DNA of 64,000 nucleotides from Theobroma cacao (lineage: Eukaryota; Streptophyta; Magnoliopsida; Malvales; Malvaceae): contig NC_030858.1 of assembly GCF_000208745.1 (NCBI RefSeq), positions 28,091,820-28,155,819 of the forward strand, read 5' to 3'. Position numbers and translations under genes: made by a program. Positions 39,009-51,688 of this stretch are shown here, piece by piece. The notes under the pieces are model-generated. The model did not search any database and was not told where the DNA came from. It was given only the letters and a program-made list of their open reading frames with translations. The stretch's first letter is position 1. Each line of letters starts with the position of its first letter.

Positions 39009-39032
39009 TTAGTGACTAATCTGGACGGTCAG

Positions 39033-39238
39033 ATTATATCATATTATTCATCGACGGTTGTCAATTCTTGTCGGAGTCGGCGATCCGTGTGCTGGTGGAA
39101 ATGAACCAATAAGATATGAATATCAAAGCGCCCCTTGGAGGTGCATAGATTTGAGAATAAAAAGACGTGGGCTGTAGATTGATAACAAATCTACGGCTAA
39201 TACTCTGAAGAAGGAAGTCACACGGATCATGATCCGTG
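39033..39238 (-). promoter_or_regulatory. H3.1 copy 2 upstream motifs: TATA-like, octamer-like sites and palindrome
   Basis: On the minus strand upstream of the H3.1 start are a TATAAT-like stretch (about 39033-39039), CACGGATC (39082-39089; one base off the histone octamer CGCGGATC), a CCAAT-class motif (39105-39109) and the perfect 18-bp palindrome CACGGATCATGATCCGTG (39221-39238), which is two octamer-like half-sites in opposite orientation. That these act as histone promoter elements is inference from the motif match and position. Confidence 0.45.
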
Positions 39239-39355
39239 ACAGTAATTTCTGTTTTCTTGTTCATTCAGCATGGTTTATGGAGTATTTTATTCAATAGTAG
39301 TAAGCATACTATAAAACCCCAAAATTTTGATACAATGTGCAATATATGACCCAAA

Positions 39356-40855
39356 GTTAGTATTTGTACTTTACAATATAATGTGATTACAAGTAATTGG
39401 TGTTTGATATTTTACAATGCAATATAATTACAAGTACTATAATTGTAAATAATGTAATTGCAAACAATATGATTGTAATAAATATAACATTACAGTATTT
39501 GATATATAAATAAAATAATGATTAAAATGTAAAGAAGAAAACATTACAGCATTTGATTTACAAGTATTTTACTAAAAATATAAAGTTAATTTCTAAAATT
39601 ACCTCTATTTATTCAAATGCAAGTTTAATATACTTGTATTTTTTATTATTAATTTTTATATAATATTATCTTTCAAATATATTTTTAATGTCATGTATTT
39701 TATTTTTATTTTTATTTTTATTATAATTTTATATATTTTATTTTCATTTCTTAATATAATTTTTTATATTATATATTTTATTTTAATTTTTTTCTCTAAA
39801 AGATAATATAAATTTTATCGATAGTAACCATGGCTACTAAAAATAATAAAAAAATTCTCAAAATCTATATAAAAAAATAAATTATAATATTATAAAATAT
39901 TTTCAACAAAGTGACAAAGTTGAAGAATAAAAATGTCTTTAATAACATTGTAAAGTACAATATAATATGATTGTATTGATTTGGGATTGCAATTACATTA
40001 CATTCATTGGCTGTAAAGTGATTGCATTTCAATTTTACATTACAGTGATTTGTTGCAAAACAAATACTGCAATATAATTTAATTGGATATATTGCATGGA
40101 ATGTGCTTTCACTTCTTTCATTTTAAATGCTACCGTAATATGATTATAACAATGCAATTATAAGTGAGATAACATTGTAATGTTTGGTATATAAACAAAG
40201 TAATGATTAAAACGTAGGAAATATAACATTGCAGTATTTGATTTACAAATAATTTGTTGGAATATAATGTCAATTTTCAAAATTACCCTTATTTATTAAA
40301 ATACAAGTTTAATATACTTGTATTTTTTATTATTAATTTTTAGATAATATCATCTCTTAAATATATTTTTAATATCATATATTTTATTTTCATTTCTATT
40401 ATAATTTTATATATTTTATTTTCATTTTTAATATATTTTATTGTATTATATATTTTATTTTAATTTTTTTTAAATGACAATATAAATTTGATTGACAATC
40501 ACCATCCACCATTCAATAGAAAATGGCTAATGAGAGTAACAAAGAGTCATCTCTCAACATCTATATAAAAAACAAATTATAACATTGCAAAATGTATTTA
40601 ACAAAGTAATAAAGTTAAAAGGTAAAAATGTCTTTAATAACATTGAAGAGTGCAATGCAATCTAATTGCATTAATTTTGGACTGCAATCATATTATATCT
40701 AATTGTAATAACATTACATCCATTGGCTATAATATAATTGTATTGCAATCTTACATTACAGTAATTTATTGCAAAACAAATACTATAATGTAATTTAATT
40801 TAATTAAGTAAATTGTAGGAAATGTGCTTCTAATTCCATTATGCCAAACACTACC
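39356..40855. mobile_element. Tandem dimer of the PIF/Harbinger-like MITE
   Basis: Two head-to-tail units of the family at 2100-5942: unit 1 at 39356-40134, starting GTTAGTATTTGTAC (eroded GGTAGCGTTTGGTAC) and ending ATGCTACC, and unit 2 at about 40135-40855, ending AACACTACC. Both share internal blocks such as ATACAAGTTTAATATACTTG and GTCTTTAATAACATTG. Unit 2 lacks the first ~90 bases, including its left terminal repeat, so only one full set of ends brackets the dimer. No coding sequence; very AT-rich. Confidence 0.6.
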
Positions 40856-41408
40856 GAAGTCCAAATTAGGATAACCAGTGAACCAACTATAATTGAAAGT
40901 TAAGCCGCCAATCAATATACATTGAGTTAAAATATCTTTTAACTAGAATTTAAGTTTGAAAAAAACAATTCAATATTATTTTATTATTTATATATTTTAA
41001 AATAAATAAATTTACTTAAATATTTTCTCGACTATTCAAATAACATTCACCATAGAAATACTAATGTAAGAAAATATAATCTTATTGATTGAATGATTAG
41101 TACTTGTTTTTCCTACCACAAAAAACATTTAAAATTTTATCCCTCTTTTTCGAAGTTATAACTTATGGAAATTGGAACTATATTTATATAAAAAAATCCA
41201 AACAAACAATGTTAAAATTAAAAAAAAATCGAAATGAATTTTGGAGAAGCCAAACTCAATATGTTATAAAGAGTATTGTTAAAAGTAACAAGTTTATGAA
41301 TAGAATAAGTAAAAACATATTCAAAAATTTTTTTTCGATAAATAAAGCACTTATGAATTAAATGAAAAGTTTAAAAGTTAGTTATTTTATAGGAATAGAA
41401 TAAGATAA
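40856..41408. other. AT-rich intergenic stretch, no gene seen
   Basis: Between two MITEs. Short lysine- and asparagine-rich frames reflect base composition only. Nothing functional recognised. Confidence 0.5.
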
Positions 41409-41417
41409 AAATAACTA

Positions 41418-41945
41418 AAGTAAAATATCCTTACCTCCTTAAGTTTTGATCGAAATTACATGAAAATTCATTATTTTTCAAAATGAACACTTCGCCAAAA
41501 GAATACAAACACCATTAATAAAAGTTATGAAAAAACTAAAATGCTTTTTTTCATTAATTTAAAAAATTATTATTATATTTATAAAAAAAAAAAGAGAAAC
41601 GATTGGTGCTCTCCAACTCACCAAGAAAGGGGAGGGAGGGGAGCACCAATGCTCCCTTTGAGGAGCCTGATCGGGGCTCCCTAGGGGAGCTCCGGTGATC
41701 CCACATGGTGAGCTTTTTTTTAATTAATAAAAAATATAATAGTAATTATAAAAATTAATGAAGGATAAATTTATCTTTTTACTCTTGCCAAGTCAACAAG
41801 TTGACAAAAATACAAATGGTTGACTAATGACTAAACCTACATGTCCATCGAAAAATATTTTTTTATTACCTAGTGTCTATTTCGAAAACTAATATACTTC
41901 TGTATAATTTCAATCAAAATTTAAGAGGGTAAGGATATTTTACCC
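41418..41945. mobile_element. Mutator-like MITE with ~70-bp TIRs and GC-rich core
   Basis: A 528-bp element with long imperfect terminal inverted repeats (left AAGTAAAATATCCTTACC, right GGTAAGGATATTTTACCC, similarity continuing for about 70 bases). It is flanked by the perfect 9-bp duplication AAATAACTA (41409-41417 and 41946-41954); 9-bp duplications are typical of Mutator-like elements. The centre (41602-41712) is GC-rich and self-complementary, with ATTGGTGCTC at 41602-41611 facing GAGCACCAAT at 41641-41650, and CTCACCA facing TGGTGAG. Non-coding. Confidence 0.8.
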
Positions 41946-41954
41946 AAATAACTA

Positions 41955-43692
41955 TTATATAATTTGATTTATAAAATATAATTTTTATTCTGACATTATT
42001 TCTATATTTGGTTGGCAAAAAGAGTTTTCGAATAACCAAAAAATAAGTGATAAAATAATAAAAATAACTTTAATTATAATTTATGATTTTTAATTTAAAA
42101 TATTTAATTTTCATCATTTGACATGTCATGTAGTATAAGGGCTATTTTTATAATTTTACAGGTGATGCAGAATATGTATGATAGTAAGCTTTAAATGTTA
42201 TTTATGTTGAATGGTTAATTTCCTTTACGTCTTGCCATGTTTTACATTAAGTAGTTAGATAATTGCATTTATCATTTAATAGTCGATAAATCACCTAAGG
42301 TTGTTATCTTTAGTAAACCTTCTACAAATCAATACTTGATAAATTAATAATCTCAATTAAATAATATTTTTCATCGATCACGACTTTAGGCTAACATGGT
42401 AAATTAATAATTTGCTAAATTTAGAAGATAACACATTTAAAAAAAACACATAAGTCTCACCTGATAAATAAATTAATAATCTCTTTATATATCAAAATTA
42501 TATATATATATATATATAATTTAATTAGGAGATCTTTATAAAATATAACTCCAATATTACTTGTTTCTTCTTGAAATTGATATCTCCTTAGACCTCATCT
42601 TTAAATTTGTTTTAATACATTAAGAAACTCTGGTATAGTGTTCTTATATTGTAAGAGAAAATTATGCAATGTGATTATTGTTTTAAGTGTATCTTTGAGT
42701 TAGACAGGCTCCAATACAAACTATCATTTTCAACTTCATCTTTTTTGTCATTTCCCATAACGTTTTCAATCATTTGCTTGTTACAAATAATAATAATTCA
42801 TAATTCGATAATTAGGTAATATTCATATAATCACAACACACAACACATGTATAAAGTTCAATATTTTGAAAAGAAAAACAAAGAAACCTTGATAATTTTT
42901 TTTATTAATTAATATATAAGTTAATAAATTATTAATTTATCGATTAAATATTATCTCAATTAATTAATAAATTTTTATGGTCCTTAAGGTATTAATTTAT
43001 AAAAGTTTTACTATATACCTCTTTAGATGCATGCATCATAGCTTGAGATATTATCTATTTATAATTGCATGAGATACTAAGTAAATGTGGGGTGTGCTTT
43101 TTGACTCTGATCCAAAATCCAGGTGATTCATAGTAAATAGTAAAGGCTGATCTAATCACAATAAGATTGGAAGCGTTGGTTCATTTTTTTACTCAATTCC
43201 TAATTTTCGAACTAAATTCTTTGGTAACGACAAAACTTGTGATCTTGAAGCTTATATATCCGATTCTTGATTTCGACATAAGAATCGGGTGAAACCTTTA
43301 AATGGCAATGCAATGACTATGTTGGTAGTTTCTATTAGTCACGTAGGAAAATCCCTATAATTTTGTAATTTACCAAATTCAAATAAAACATCAAATCATT
43401 GTATAGAAAAACGCCTAAAATTATGCAAGTCATTATATTCAAAATATAATAAAAGATCAAATCTTTTAGTTAATATAGAATATAAATTTAAAACTATTTA
43501 AAAATATATTTGAGTGTAAATATTAAAATTTCAATTGTATTTCTTATCTTTCTCTTATAAATGATTTGAAATTTAAGATATAATTTACACTGCAAAAGAG
43601 CATTTCCACTCATATTAGGTGTCATTTAGTTATCTATTAACTTGAAATCAGTAATTTATTTTATCTAATTCAAAATACAATAGATTTAAAAA
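41955..43692. other. AT-rich intergenic stretch, no gene seen
   Basis: Contains a TA dinucleotide run (about 42497-42521) and many A/T-only words. No coding sequence or element boundary recognised up to the LINE target duplication at 43693. Confidence 0.5.
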
Positions 43693-43797
43693 AGTATAAG
43701 ATTAAAAATACTAATGACTTAGGTTTTCTCTATAGGCTCACATTAAGAGATTGTCACTATCTTACACCATATTGGAAAATCTTGCACATCATGCCTC

Positions 43798-44911
43798 ATG
43801 GAGGCAGATCCAACTAAGGATCCACCAATGCCAGTAAGAAAAAATAAAGAACTAAATGCAATAAAAGTAGGATCAGAAAGAGGAAGGTTTCACTTGGATT
43901 CAAATGCAGATTCAACTCAACAAAATGTTTCCCATGATGCTGATCAGGCTCTAGATGCAGGAAACACTGCCAGATCGTTTTATTGCAAAATTCTTATGCA
44001 GAAAGACCAAGAAACCTTACAGCCTGATAAGGAATCGGAAAAAGAAGGAGATCTAATTGATGATTTTGATTCGAATGAAGAAACCAATGAAGTCGTGATC
44101 AAAGGCCTTTACATACAATTGAATAGAGAAGAGAAAAAAAGAATTCAGGGACCATGGAGAAATACTCTTATTGTTAAGCTACTTGGGAGGGGCATTAGCT
44201 ATACCTATCTTTGTAATAGGGTCAAGCAGTTATGGTCTTTGATTGGTGATTTTCAGGTAAAGGACTTTGATAATGGGTACCATTGTTTTAGATTCAATAG
44301 TAGAGTAGACTATAACTATGTTCTTTCTAAAGGTCTGTGGATCATTACGGATCACTATTTAACCATTAAAAAATAATCTTCAGGCTTTCGTACGGAGGAA
44401 GCTTCTATTTCCAATTAGGTACTATGACAGAGAAATTTTATCAAGAATTAGAAATAAGTTGGGACAAACCTTAAGGATAGACAAGACAACTTCTTATGCC
44501 ACTAGAGGCAAATTTGTCAGAATGTGTATGCAATTGGATCTTACTAAGCCATTAGTGTCCAAGGTCTACATTAGTGGGCAATGGTAGAGAATTGAGTATG
44601 AAGAACTCAAAATGCTTTGTCTTCATTGTGGCAAGTTTGGTCATATTACAGAAATTTGTCTTGTGCAACAAAGAATGAATGAAGGTTTGTCTGAAGAACA
44701 AGCTTTAAAGATGGATGAATCAAGTAAGAACCTTGTGAAGGATGTTAATACCTCTAGATTTGGTCCATGGATGATAGCCAAAAAGAGCTATAGAAAGAAT
44801 GTTGTTAACAGAATGGAGGAAGGAGCAAAGGTTAGAGGGAAGCAAACTAGCAATGAAGAGATTACTACAAGTAACCCAAAGTCAAGCTCGAGATTCTACT
44901 TGCTAATGTAG
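43798..44911 (+). pseudogene. LINE ORF1 remnant (DUF4283-like domain and zinc knuckle)
   Basis: The first part (43798-44376) starts MEADPTKDPPMPVRK and contains a DUF4283-like nucleic-acid-binding segment (LIVKLLGRGISYTYLCNRVK ... FRFNSRVDYNYVLSKGLWII). After a stop at 44374, related sequence continues in other frames to a CCHC knuckle CLHCGKFGHITEIC (44615-44656). The frame remains open to 44911. ORF1 proteins of plant L1 elements bind the element RNA. The stops and frame breaks show it is not functional. Confidence 0.75.
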
Positions 44912-45492
44912 TTGAGGATGATCATGATGAACAGGAGGTGATCCTTGAATTGTTAGAACAAACACTCCATGTGCCAATGGTAGCCAAATCTCATAAAACT
45001 AAAACTAGCTTGATTGATAAAAAGAATTGAAGAGATCTTTGCAACAATCAACCAACATTTCAAATAGAGATCAACCTTATTGCCATTAAAATAGCCTTTT
45101 CAGAGAAAAATTCGATACTGAATAATGCTGCCAAGATCCAGAACAATATTGGACCTCTAGATGTCGTTACTTTGTCTCATGAATTAATGAATAAATAAGC
45201 AGGTACAAATAAGTCACCAGATGGAAGCCTTCAAATGGCCAGGCCAAATCTTGCACTTACTAATACCTTACCCTTTGAAGCTACTGCTAACAACTTATGG
45301 GTGGGAGTAAATGGTACTACTCGTGAAAAAGAAACTAACCAAACCAAAAATGATCCTATGGATGAGACATTTGGCTGTTCCTCATCAACAGCTATGGAGT
45401 TGGAAGAAGAAAAACATGTTCTTATGCAAGATTAGTTCTTATTGATGTTTTGATAGTATTATTACTAGTTCTTCTTCTTTACTTATTTATTT

Positions 45493-48400
45493 ATGACTAA
45501 TATCTTGAGTTGGAATGTGAAAGGAACAGCCTCTTGTAGAAGTGTTAAGAATGTAAAGAATATGATAAAAATCCACAAATTAGAATTGGTAATCATCTTA
45601 AAGCCAAGAATTTTTTATGATAAAGCAAATAAGATATGTCGTATAATTAGATTTCTACATATTTTTTTAGAGTAAAGGCAAATGGTTTTTTTTGGGGTAT
45701 ATGGTTGTTGTGGGATGAAGCCTCATTAAAGGTTGAAATATTGGCATACTCATCACAATTAATCCATGCTATAGTTACAACATCAAAAGGTAAATGGCTT
45801 TTAACAGCAGTTTATGGAAGTCCTAAGGTAGGAGAGAAGAAAAGGCTCTGGCAGTCTCTATGCGTAGCTAGCAAACTACATTATTTGCCTTGGTTGATAA
45901 TGGGAGATTTCAACCAAGTTATTTCAGCTGATGAAAAGATAGGGAGGCATAACGTGAATTTTTCTTAATGTAACTAGATGATTAACTGCTTAAATTATTG
46001 TAGCTTTTGCAATTTAGGTGCATCTAGACTAAAATAGACACGAAGCAAAAAAAGAGATGTCTTGGCGTACACTAGAGAAAAATTGGATAGAGCAGTGGCT
46101 AACGAGGACTAGTGTAATTTATTTTCATATACTCAAGTATTAAACCTCCATCGAGCTCACTTTGATCATCATCCTATTTTAGTGCAGTGCCAAAGTAATT
46201 CATCATACAAATAGTAGAACAAAAGATTCAAATTTAAAGAGGCTTGGCTGTCTTATTTAGGATTTGATAAAGTTGTGAGAGAAACTTGGAATTTCAAAGA
46301 TAGTAATCTTACTTTAACCTTGAAGAAATTAACAGATGCATTGGACATATGAAAATATGAGTCCTTGGGTGATTTATCCAATAGGAAAAAAAAATTTACT
46401 GGTAAGACTTCAAGGTGTTCAACGTCACCTTGACAAAAAGCCAAATGATTATCTTAAAAACTTGGAAGTTGCTTTAGTTGAAAAGTATAATTTAATTATT
46501 TATCAAGAAGAGCTTATGTGGTAGCAAAATGCCAAAATTGACTGGTTGAAATATAGTGATACTAATTCTCAATTTTATCATGCGATAGGTAATGGAAAGC
46601 AATACAGAAGGAAGATTGTAACACTTAAGCGCGAGGATGACACATGGTGTTATGACCAAGTTGAGCTAGAGAATCTTATCCTACAATTTTATAAGAGACT
46701 ATATGCAGACGATGGAGTAAAGTTTTCCTTGTTGAAGAGTTCGTGGCAGAGGCTAGATGAGTTTGATGTTTCAAAGCCTTTTTCTACTTTAGATGTTAAA
46801 AAGGCTATCTTTGATATGAATCCACATAAGAGTTTGAGCTATGATGGTTTCTAGCTAGCTTCTATCAAAGAAATTGGGAGAGCATTGGTCTGGATCTTGT
46901 AAAGTTTGTCCATGAGGCATATAATAAAGGTACTTTTCCCCAAATTTAAATCATACTTTAATCACTTTTATCCTAAAAATTAATTTACTTAAGAAAATTA
47001 CACAATTTCATCCAATAAGTCTATGTACAGTACCACTTAAAATTATAAGTAAAGTGCTTATTGATGGATTACAATCATTGCTGACCAAAATTATTGCCAA
47101 GACACAAACCAGTTTTATACCAGGGAGATGGATGATGGATAATATTATAATTGTCCAAGAAGCTTTACATACTATGAGAATGATGAAGGGAAAGCAAAGG
47201 GCCTTAGCTATAAATATAGATTTAGAGAAGGCTTATGATCGTTTGAAGTGGCATTTTCTGTAAAAGGTGCTAGAGGAAATTGGGATACCATCTTCTTGGA
47301 TAAATACAATTATGCACTTCGTAAAGACTACAACCTTTTCTATTATTTGGAATGGTAGTCATACAAAAAATTTCTCTCCATCTTAAGGAATCAAGCAAGG
47401 GGATCCCCTTTTTCCTTACTTATTTGTAATGTGTTTAGAGAAACTCTCACATTTAATAGAATATTCTGTGCAACAAGGGTAATGGAAACCACTCAATTTT
47501 ACAAGGCATGGCCCTAGTCTTTCTCACGTATGCTTTGCTGAAGATTTGATGCTATTTGGTGTAGCTATAGAAAATCAAGTCAAGATTATAATGAATATAC
47601 TTGATAGATTTGTGAAGCTTCGGGACAAAAGGAAAGCTTGGAGAAATCCAAGATACTAATTTCCTCTAATGTCCACATTAGAAAAGCTAAACTATTAAGC
47701 AAGGTAGCCAAAATTCCTCTCATAAAAGATTTTGGTAAATATTTTGGGGCACCTATGATTCATGACAAAGTCTTTAGATTAACTTACTTGGATTTGGTGA
47801 ACAAAGTGAAGCAAAAATTGTCCAAAATGAGTAATAAAAATTTATCACTAACGGGTTGGGTTGCATTGGTATAATCTATATTGCTAACTCTATGGCATCT
47901 TATTTAATGCAAACCATTTTGATTCCTAGAAACATTATTCAAGAAATTGATTGTCTCAACAGAAATTTCATCTGGGGACACTTGGAAGGAAAAAAGAATA
48001 TTCATGCTATAAGCTGAGAAAAAATCTATCTATCAAAAGAGGATGGTGGATTGTAGATTAGAGACTTTAGGAAGTTTAATTTGGCTCTACTTGTTAAACT
48101 TGGGTGAAACATTTGGCAAGATAAAGAATGTTTCTGGGTGGAAATTTTAAAGATGAAATATTTATGAGTAAGAGACTTTATGATAGTGTAAGCCAAGCCT
48201 ACAGACTCATGTATATGGAGGAACATTTTAAAGGCACGATCAATGTTAGAGAAAGGTATTGGGATGAACATCAGTAATGGTCACTTAACCAAGTTTTGGA
48301 TAGGTGTATGGCTAAGATGTGGACCTTTGATAAACTTTTCCACTATAAAGCTTTTTGACATAGAAGCCGATTTACATATTGCAAGTTTTTATGATGAAGA

Positions 48401-50450
48401 AAGAAATTGGAATCTTCATCACCTTGAACAGGTCTTACCTATTCATATTGTTCATATGATAGCCGTTACATTTATAGATCCTTTGAGTGATGATAGTGAT
48501 ATTGAAGTTTGGCTTATGACAAATGATGGTGAATTTTCAGTTAAGACAGCATACTAGATTCAAATGAGGACTAATACAATTATTGAAAATTATTGGAAGA
48601 AAATCTAGAAATTTAAAAGCTCCATGAAGGTTTGCATGTTTCTCTAGTGTGTTATGCACAATTCTCTCCCTACATTCTCCTGGTTAAAATAGAAGGATCA
48701 CAAGCATAGCTATTTCATGTCCAAATTGTGGAGTTGCTGAGGAGACAATCATACATGCTTTGCGGGACTGTATCTCATCAAAGTGTTTATGGATTCAGAT
48801 TAGACCTGAACTTATTAATAGTGAATTCTTTGATTTGAGCTTGAAGGATTGGATGTTGGGGAACATATCAAATGATGTATCCTTTGAGAATGTTACATGG
48901 AGATTGATTTTTGTGCATACTATATGGTTTGTATGGTTTTGGCATAACTTGGTTATTTATGTTAAGTCTTTTATCTGGCCAAGTAATGCATGGAAGCAAA
49001 TCTAAACAAAAGCTAAGGAGGCATGGGACAATATAGCCGTGAACAACGAAGAGTTAAGCTCAAGGTGCTGATTGCATGGGAAAAGCCATGGCCATCATAT
49101 GATGGCAGTGCGAAGGGCCAACCTGGGGAAGTAACTGGTGGAGGTATAATCTGTGATGATAAAGGCAACTGGATTGTTGGCTTCACATATAAAGTTGGAG
49201 TCTTATTTTCATTGACAACCGAGTTATGGGCACTCTACCAAAGGTTAAAACTTTGTTGGGAAAAAGGCTTCAAAAAGGTATAAGTGGAGACGGACTCCTT
49301 GATAGCTCTCCAAAAATTGTACAAGTAGAGTAATGCATTTAGGGATGTCAACGGGTAGGGTACCCTCTAATTTTGAGGTACTCGAACCCGATTAGAAAAT
49401 GGAGTACCTGAACATTATAATTACCTGAATATTTTTTAAATTTATTACCCTAACCCAAACCCTAATACATACTCACTACTCGATAATTATCTGAACTTGT
49501 TTAAAAACCCGATTATGTTAAAAAATTATTAAAATACTCTTCATGGATACCCAATTACTTGAACCCGAATCCGTACTCGTATCTATATGTAATAATATTT
49601 TCATCCATATTTCATATAATTCACCAATAATTAAATTTATAAAAGCACATAAATAATAAAATTTAAATTTAAATAATCAAAAACAAATATCTCAAATATC
49701 AACTTAAATAATTAAAAACAAATATTCAAACAACAACTTAAACATTACAAGTTTAATTAACTATATGGGTTTGTCCATGAAATTAAAAAAAATAATTATA
49801 TTAAAAAATTATTCTAATCTTACAATTTCGTTATAGGTATATATTTTATAAGTTTATACACACAAAAGTATATATTATAAGCAATAATTTTAGAAGTTAT
49901 AATTTCTATAACGTTAACACAAAATAGAAAGTAAACATGTTTATATTTAAAGTATATATACTAAAAGTATATATACAACTGTAATTATATTCTTTATAAA
50001 TTAACATAATATATAAAATATATGTATTAAAAGATATTACAATTTAATTAATAATCATAGTTTTATGAATTAATTTCATTAATAATATGGGTTTGTCTTT
50101 AATAACATAAAAGTAAAAAAAAATATATAATCGAGTTCGGGTATCGGGTACCCAAGGGGTGATATTTGAACCCTACCTAAACCCGATACGGGAAGTAAAA
50201 TTACTACTCGAGCACGATTATAGGGTACTTTAACCCTATATAACCGGATTGGATACTGCTTCAAAGGAATTGAGAATGCCTACTGTCTCACGTTCATCGT
50301 GAAGCAAATCAATGTGCCAACTAGATGGCCATCCATAATGACAATTTATCTTTGGGGTTACATGTATTTGAATCCCCTCCTATTGGTTTAGTTTCCTTGT
50401 TATTAGCTGATACTTTGAGTATTGCATGGCCTAAACTAATGTAGTTAAAT
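45493..50450 (+). pseudogene. LINE ORF2 remnant (endonuclease, reverse transcriptase, RNase H)
   Basis: The endonuclease starts MTNILSWNVKG (45493) and keeps WLIMGDFNQVISADE (45895-45940). Reverse transcriptase blocks are FIPGRWMMDNIIIVQEALH (47111-47168), LAINIDLEKAYDRLKWHF (47206-47258) and CFAEDLMLFG (47531-47560), where the catalytic FADD has become FAED. RNase H appears as WPSYDGSAKGQPGEVTGGGI (49090-49148), ETDSLIALQKLY (49289-49324), and after an insertion HVHREANQCAN (50292-50325). Numerous stops interrupt all domains. Confidence 0.8.
49340..50258. mobile_element. Non-autonomous insertion inside the LINE RNase H
   Basis: About 0.9 kb of AT-rich DNA beginning TAGGGATGTCAACGGGTAGG interrupts the RNase H reading; LINE sequence resumes by 50262. 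The left end resembles hAT-type termini (TAGGGATGTCAA). Both flanks are rich in GGGTACC/CCCGAT words in inverted arrangement (49357-49410 and 50130-50250). The right terminus does not show the complementary CATCCCTA and no clean 8-bp duplication is visible, so class and right edge are uncertain. Confidence 0.5.
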
Positions 50451-50486
50451 TGTTCTAATACTTGCTATAAAAAAAAAAGTATAAGA

Positions 50487-51688
50487 CTTTTATTTATGTT
50501 TCAATAATTTTTTCTTGACCTATGATTGATATGAGACATCCTTAAAGAAACTTGAATCTAAGCAATAAGGAAAAAAAAGGCTAAAGAAGTTGTTAAGTCA
50601 TACTTAGACATTTAAATTGTGCTACAATTAATGGCATACTTCAAGTACCTAGAACTTACTTCAAATGTAACTACTAAGTTTAATTAGTAAGAATGACTTT
50701 GAATAAAAGAAAGAGTTTGGTAACAAAATTAAAAGGTTAGAACGAATGAATAACTTTGGCAAGATTAAAAGAGATATATATATATATATATATTATAATT
50801 ATAGTACTACTTACCATATATGTGTTTTTAAAAAGTTTGGATTTTTAATGATAGTTTCCGTTTGAATTTTAGATTATTTTATAATATTTGAAAATTAAAT
50901 ATAAGTGTGCATAGAATATTAATTTTGGTATGTTTACAAATATTTAAGTAGGCAAAACCATCTTTTGCATTGCCCAAGGCGCAAGCTAACTAGCTGACAT
51001 ATATGATTTACCCGTGGAGTTTAAAAATTTTACAGCTAATATATATATAAAGAATAATAGAAGTATTTTTATAAATACAAATATTATGGTGGAAAAAGCA
51101 TGAGACTTGAATTTCTTTTTATGTTTTTAATGAAGAGATGGAATCTCATTTTTAGCAGAAATAGGAGGAACAAGACCAAAAACACGACAAGCAAGCAGGA
51201 GGCTATTAATTCTTTTTAATTTAATTATATACAAAAAAGGTTTTTGATAATGGGATTATTTAATTAGTCTTTAAACCTTATTTATTGAAATAATAATAAT
51301 TATATTTTCATTAAAAATTAATAACCTAACTTATAAGCCACTCAAACTGGCCCCACCCAAGCTAGAGTAGCTCATTTACGCCCCAAATGCTTGGTATAAA
51401 AACAAATAAGGAAATGCCAACAAACATACAAAAATGTGAATGCCACAAAGTTCCTGTATCCTATATGCACCCACCCCCAAAGAAAGAGTACACCCAAAAA
51501 CCATGTATCCATATCTGACTATCCTGTGTTAACTCTGTCTATAACTTTATTCTGGATTTTCTTGCTCAAGCTACCTGATTGAAACAAGCTACCTGATTGA
51601 AACTGGCTTCTGTTCAAAGGACTCGCCTACTTGTAAAATTTTTATATATACACAATGAAGCAGAGAATCATCATACGAGGTACAAAAA
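50487..51688. other. AT-rich intergenic stretch, no gene seen
   Basis: Holds a TA run (50774-50793) and, at its right end, the expected 3' untranslated region of the minus-strand gene that stops at 51689. A 15-base repeat (AAGCTACCTGATTGA) occurs twice at about 51569-51602. Nothing else recognised. Confidence 0.45.

Larger units (their letters stand above)
43702..50477 (+). mobile_element. L1-type LINE, inactive, with target-site duplications
   Basis: A non-LTR retrotransposon ending in an A-run (50469-50478) and flanked by AGTATAAGA (43693-43701 and 50478-50486). Its order is ORF1 (DUF4283-type plus CCHC knuckle), then ORF2 with AP-type endonuclease, reverse transcriptase and a C-terminal RNase H. 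It carries many stops and frame changes, so it cannot be autonomous. A later ~0.9 kb insertion (49340-50258) splits the RNase H. Without that insertion the element is about 5.9 kb, the usual full length, so it looks like a complete copy that decayed in place. Confidence 0.85.
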
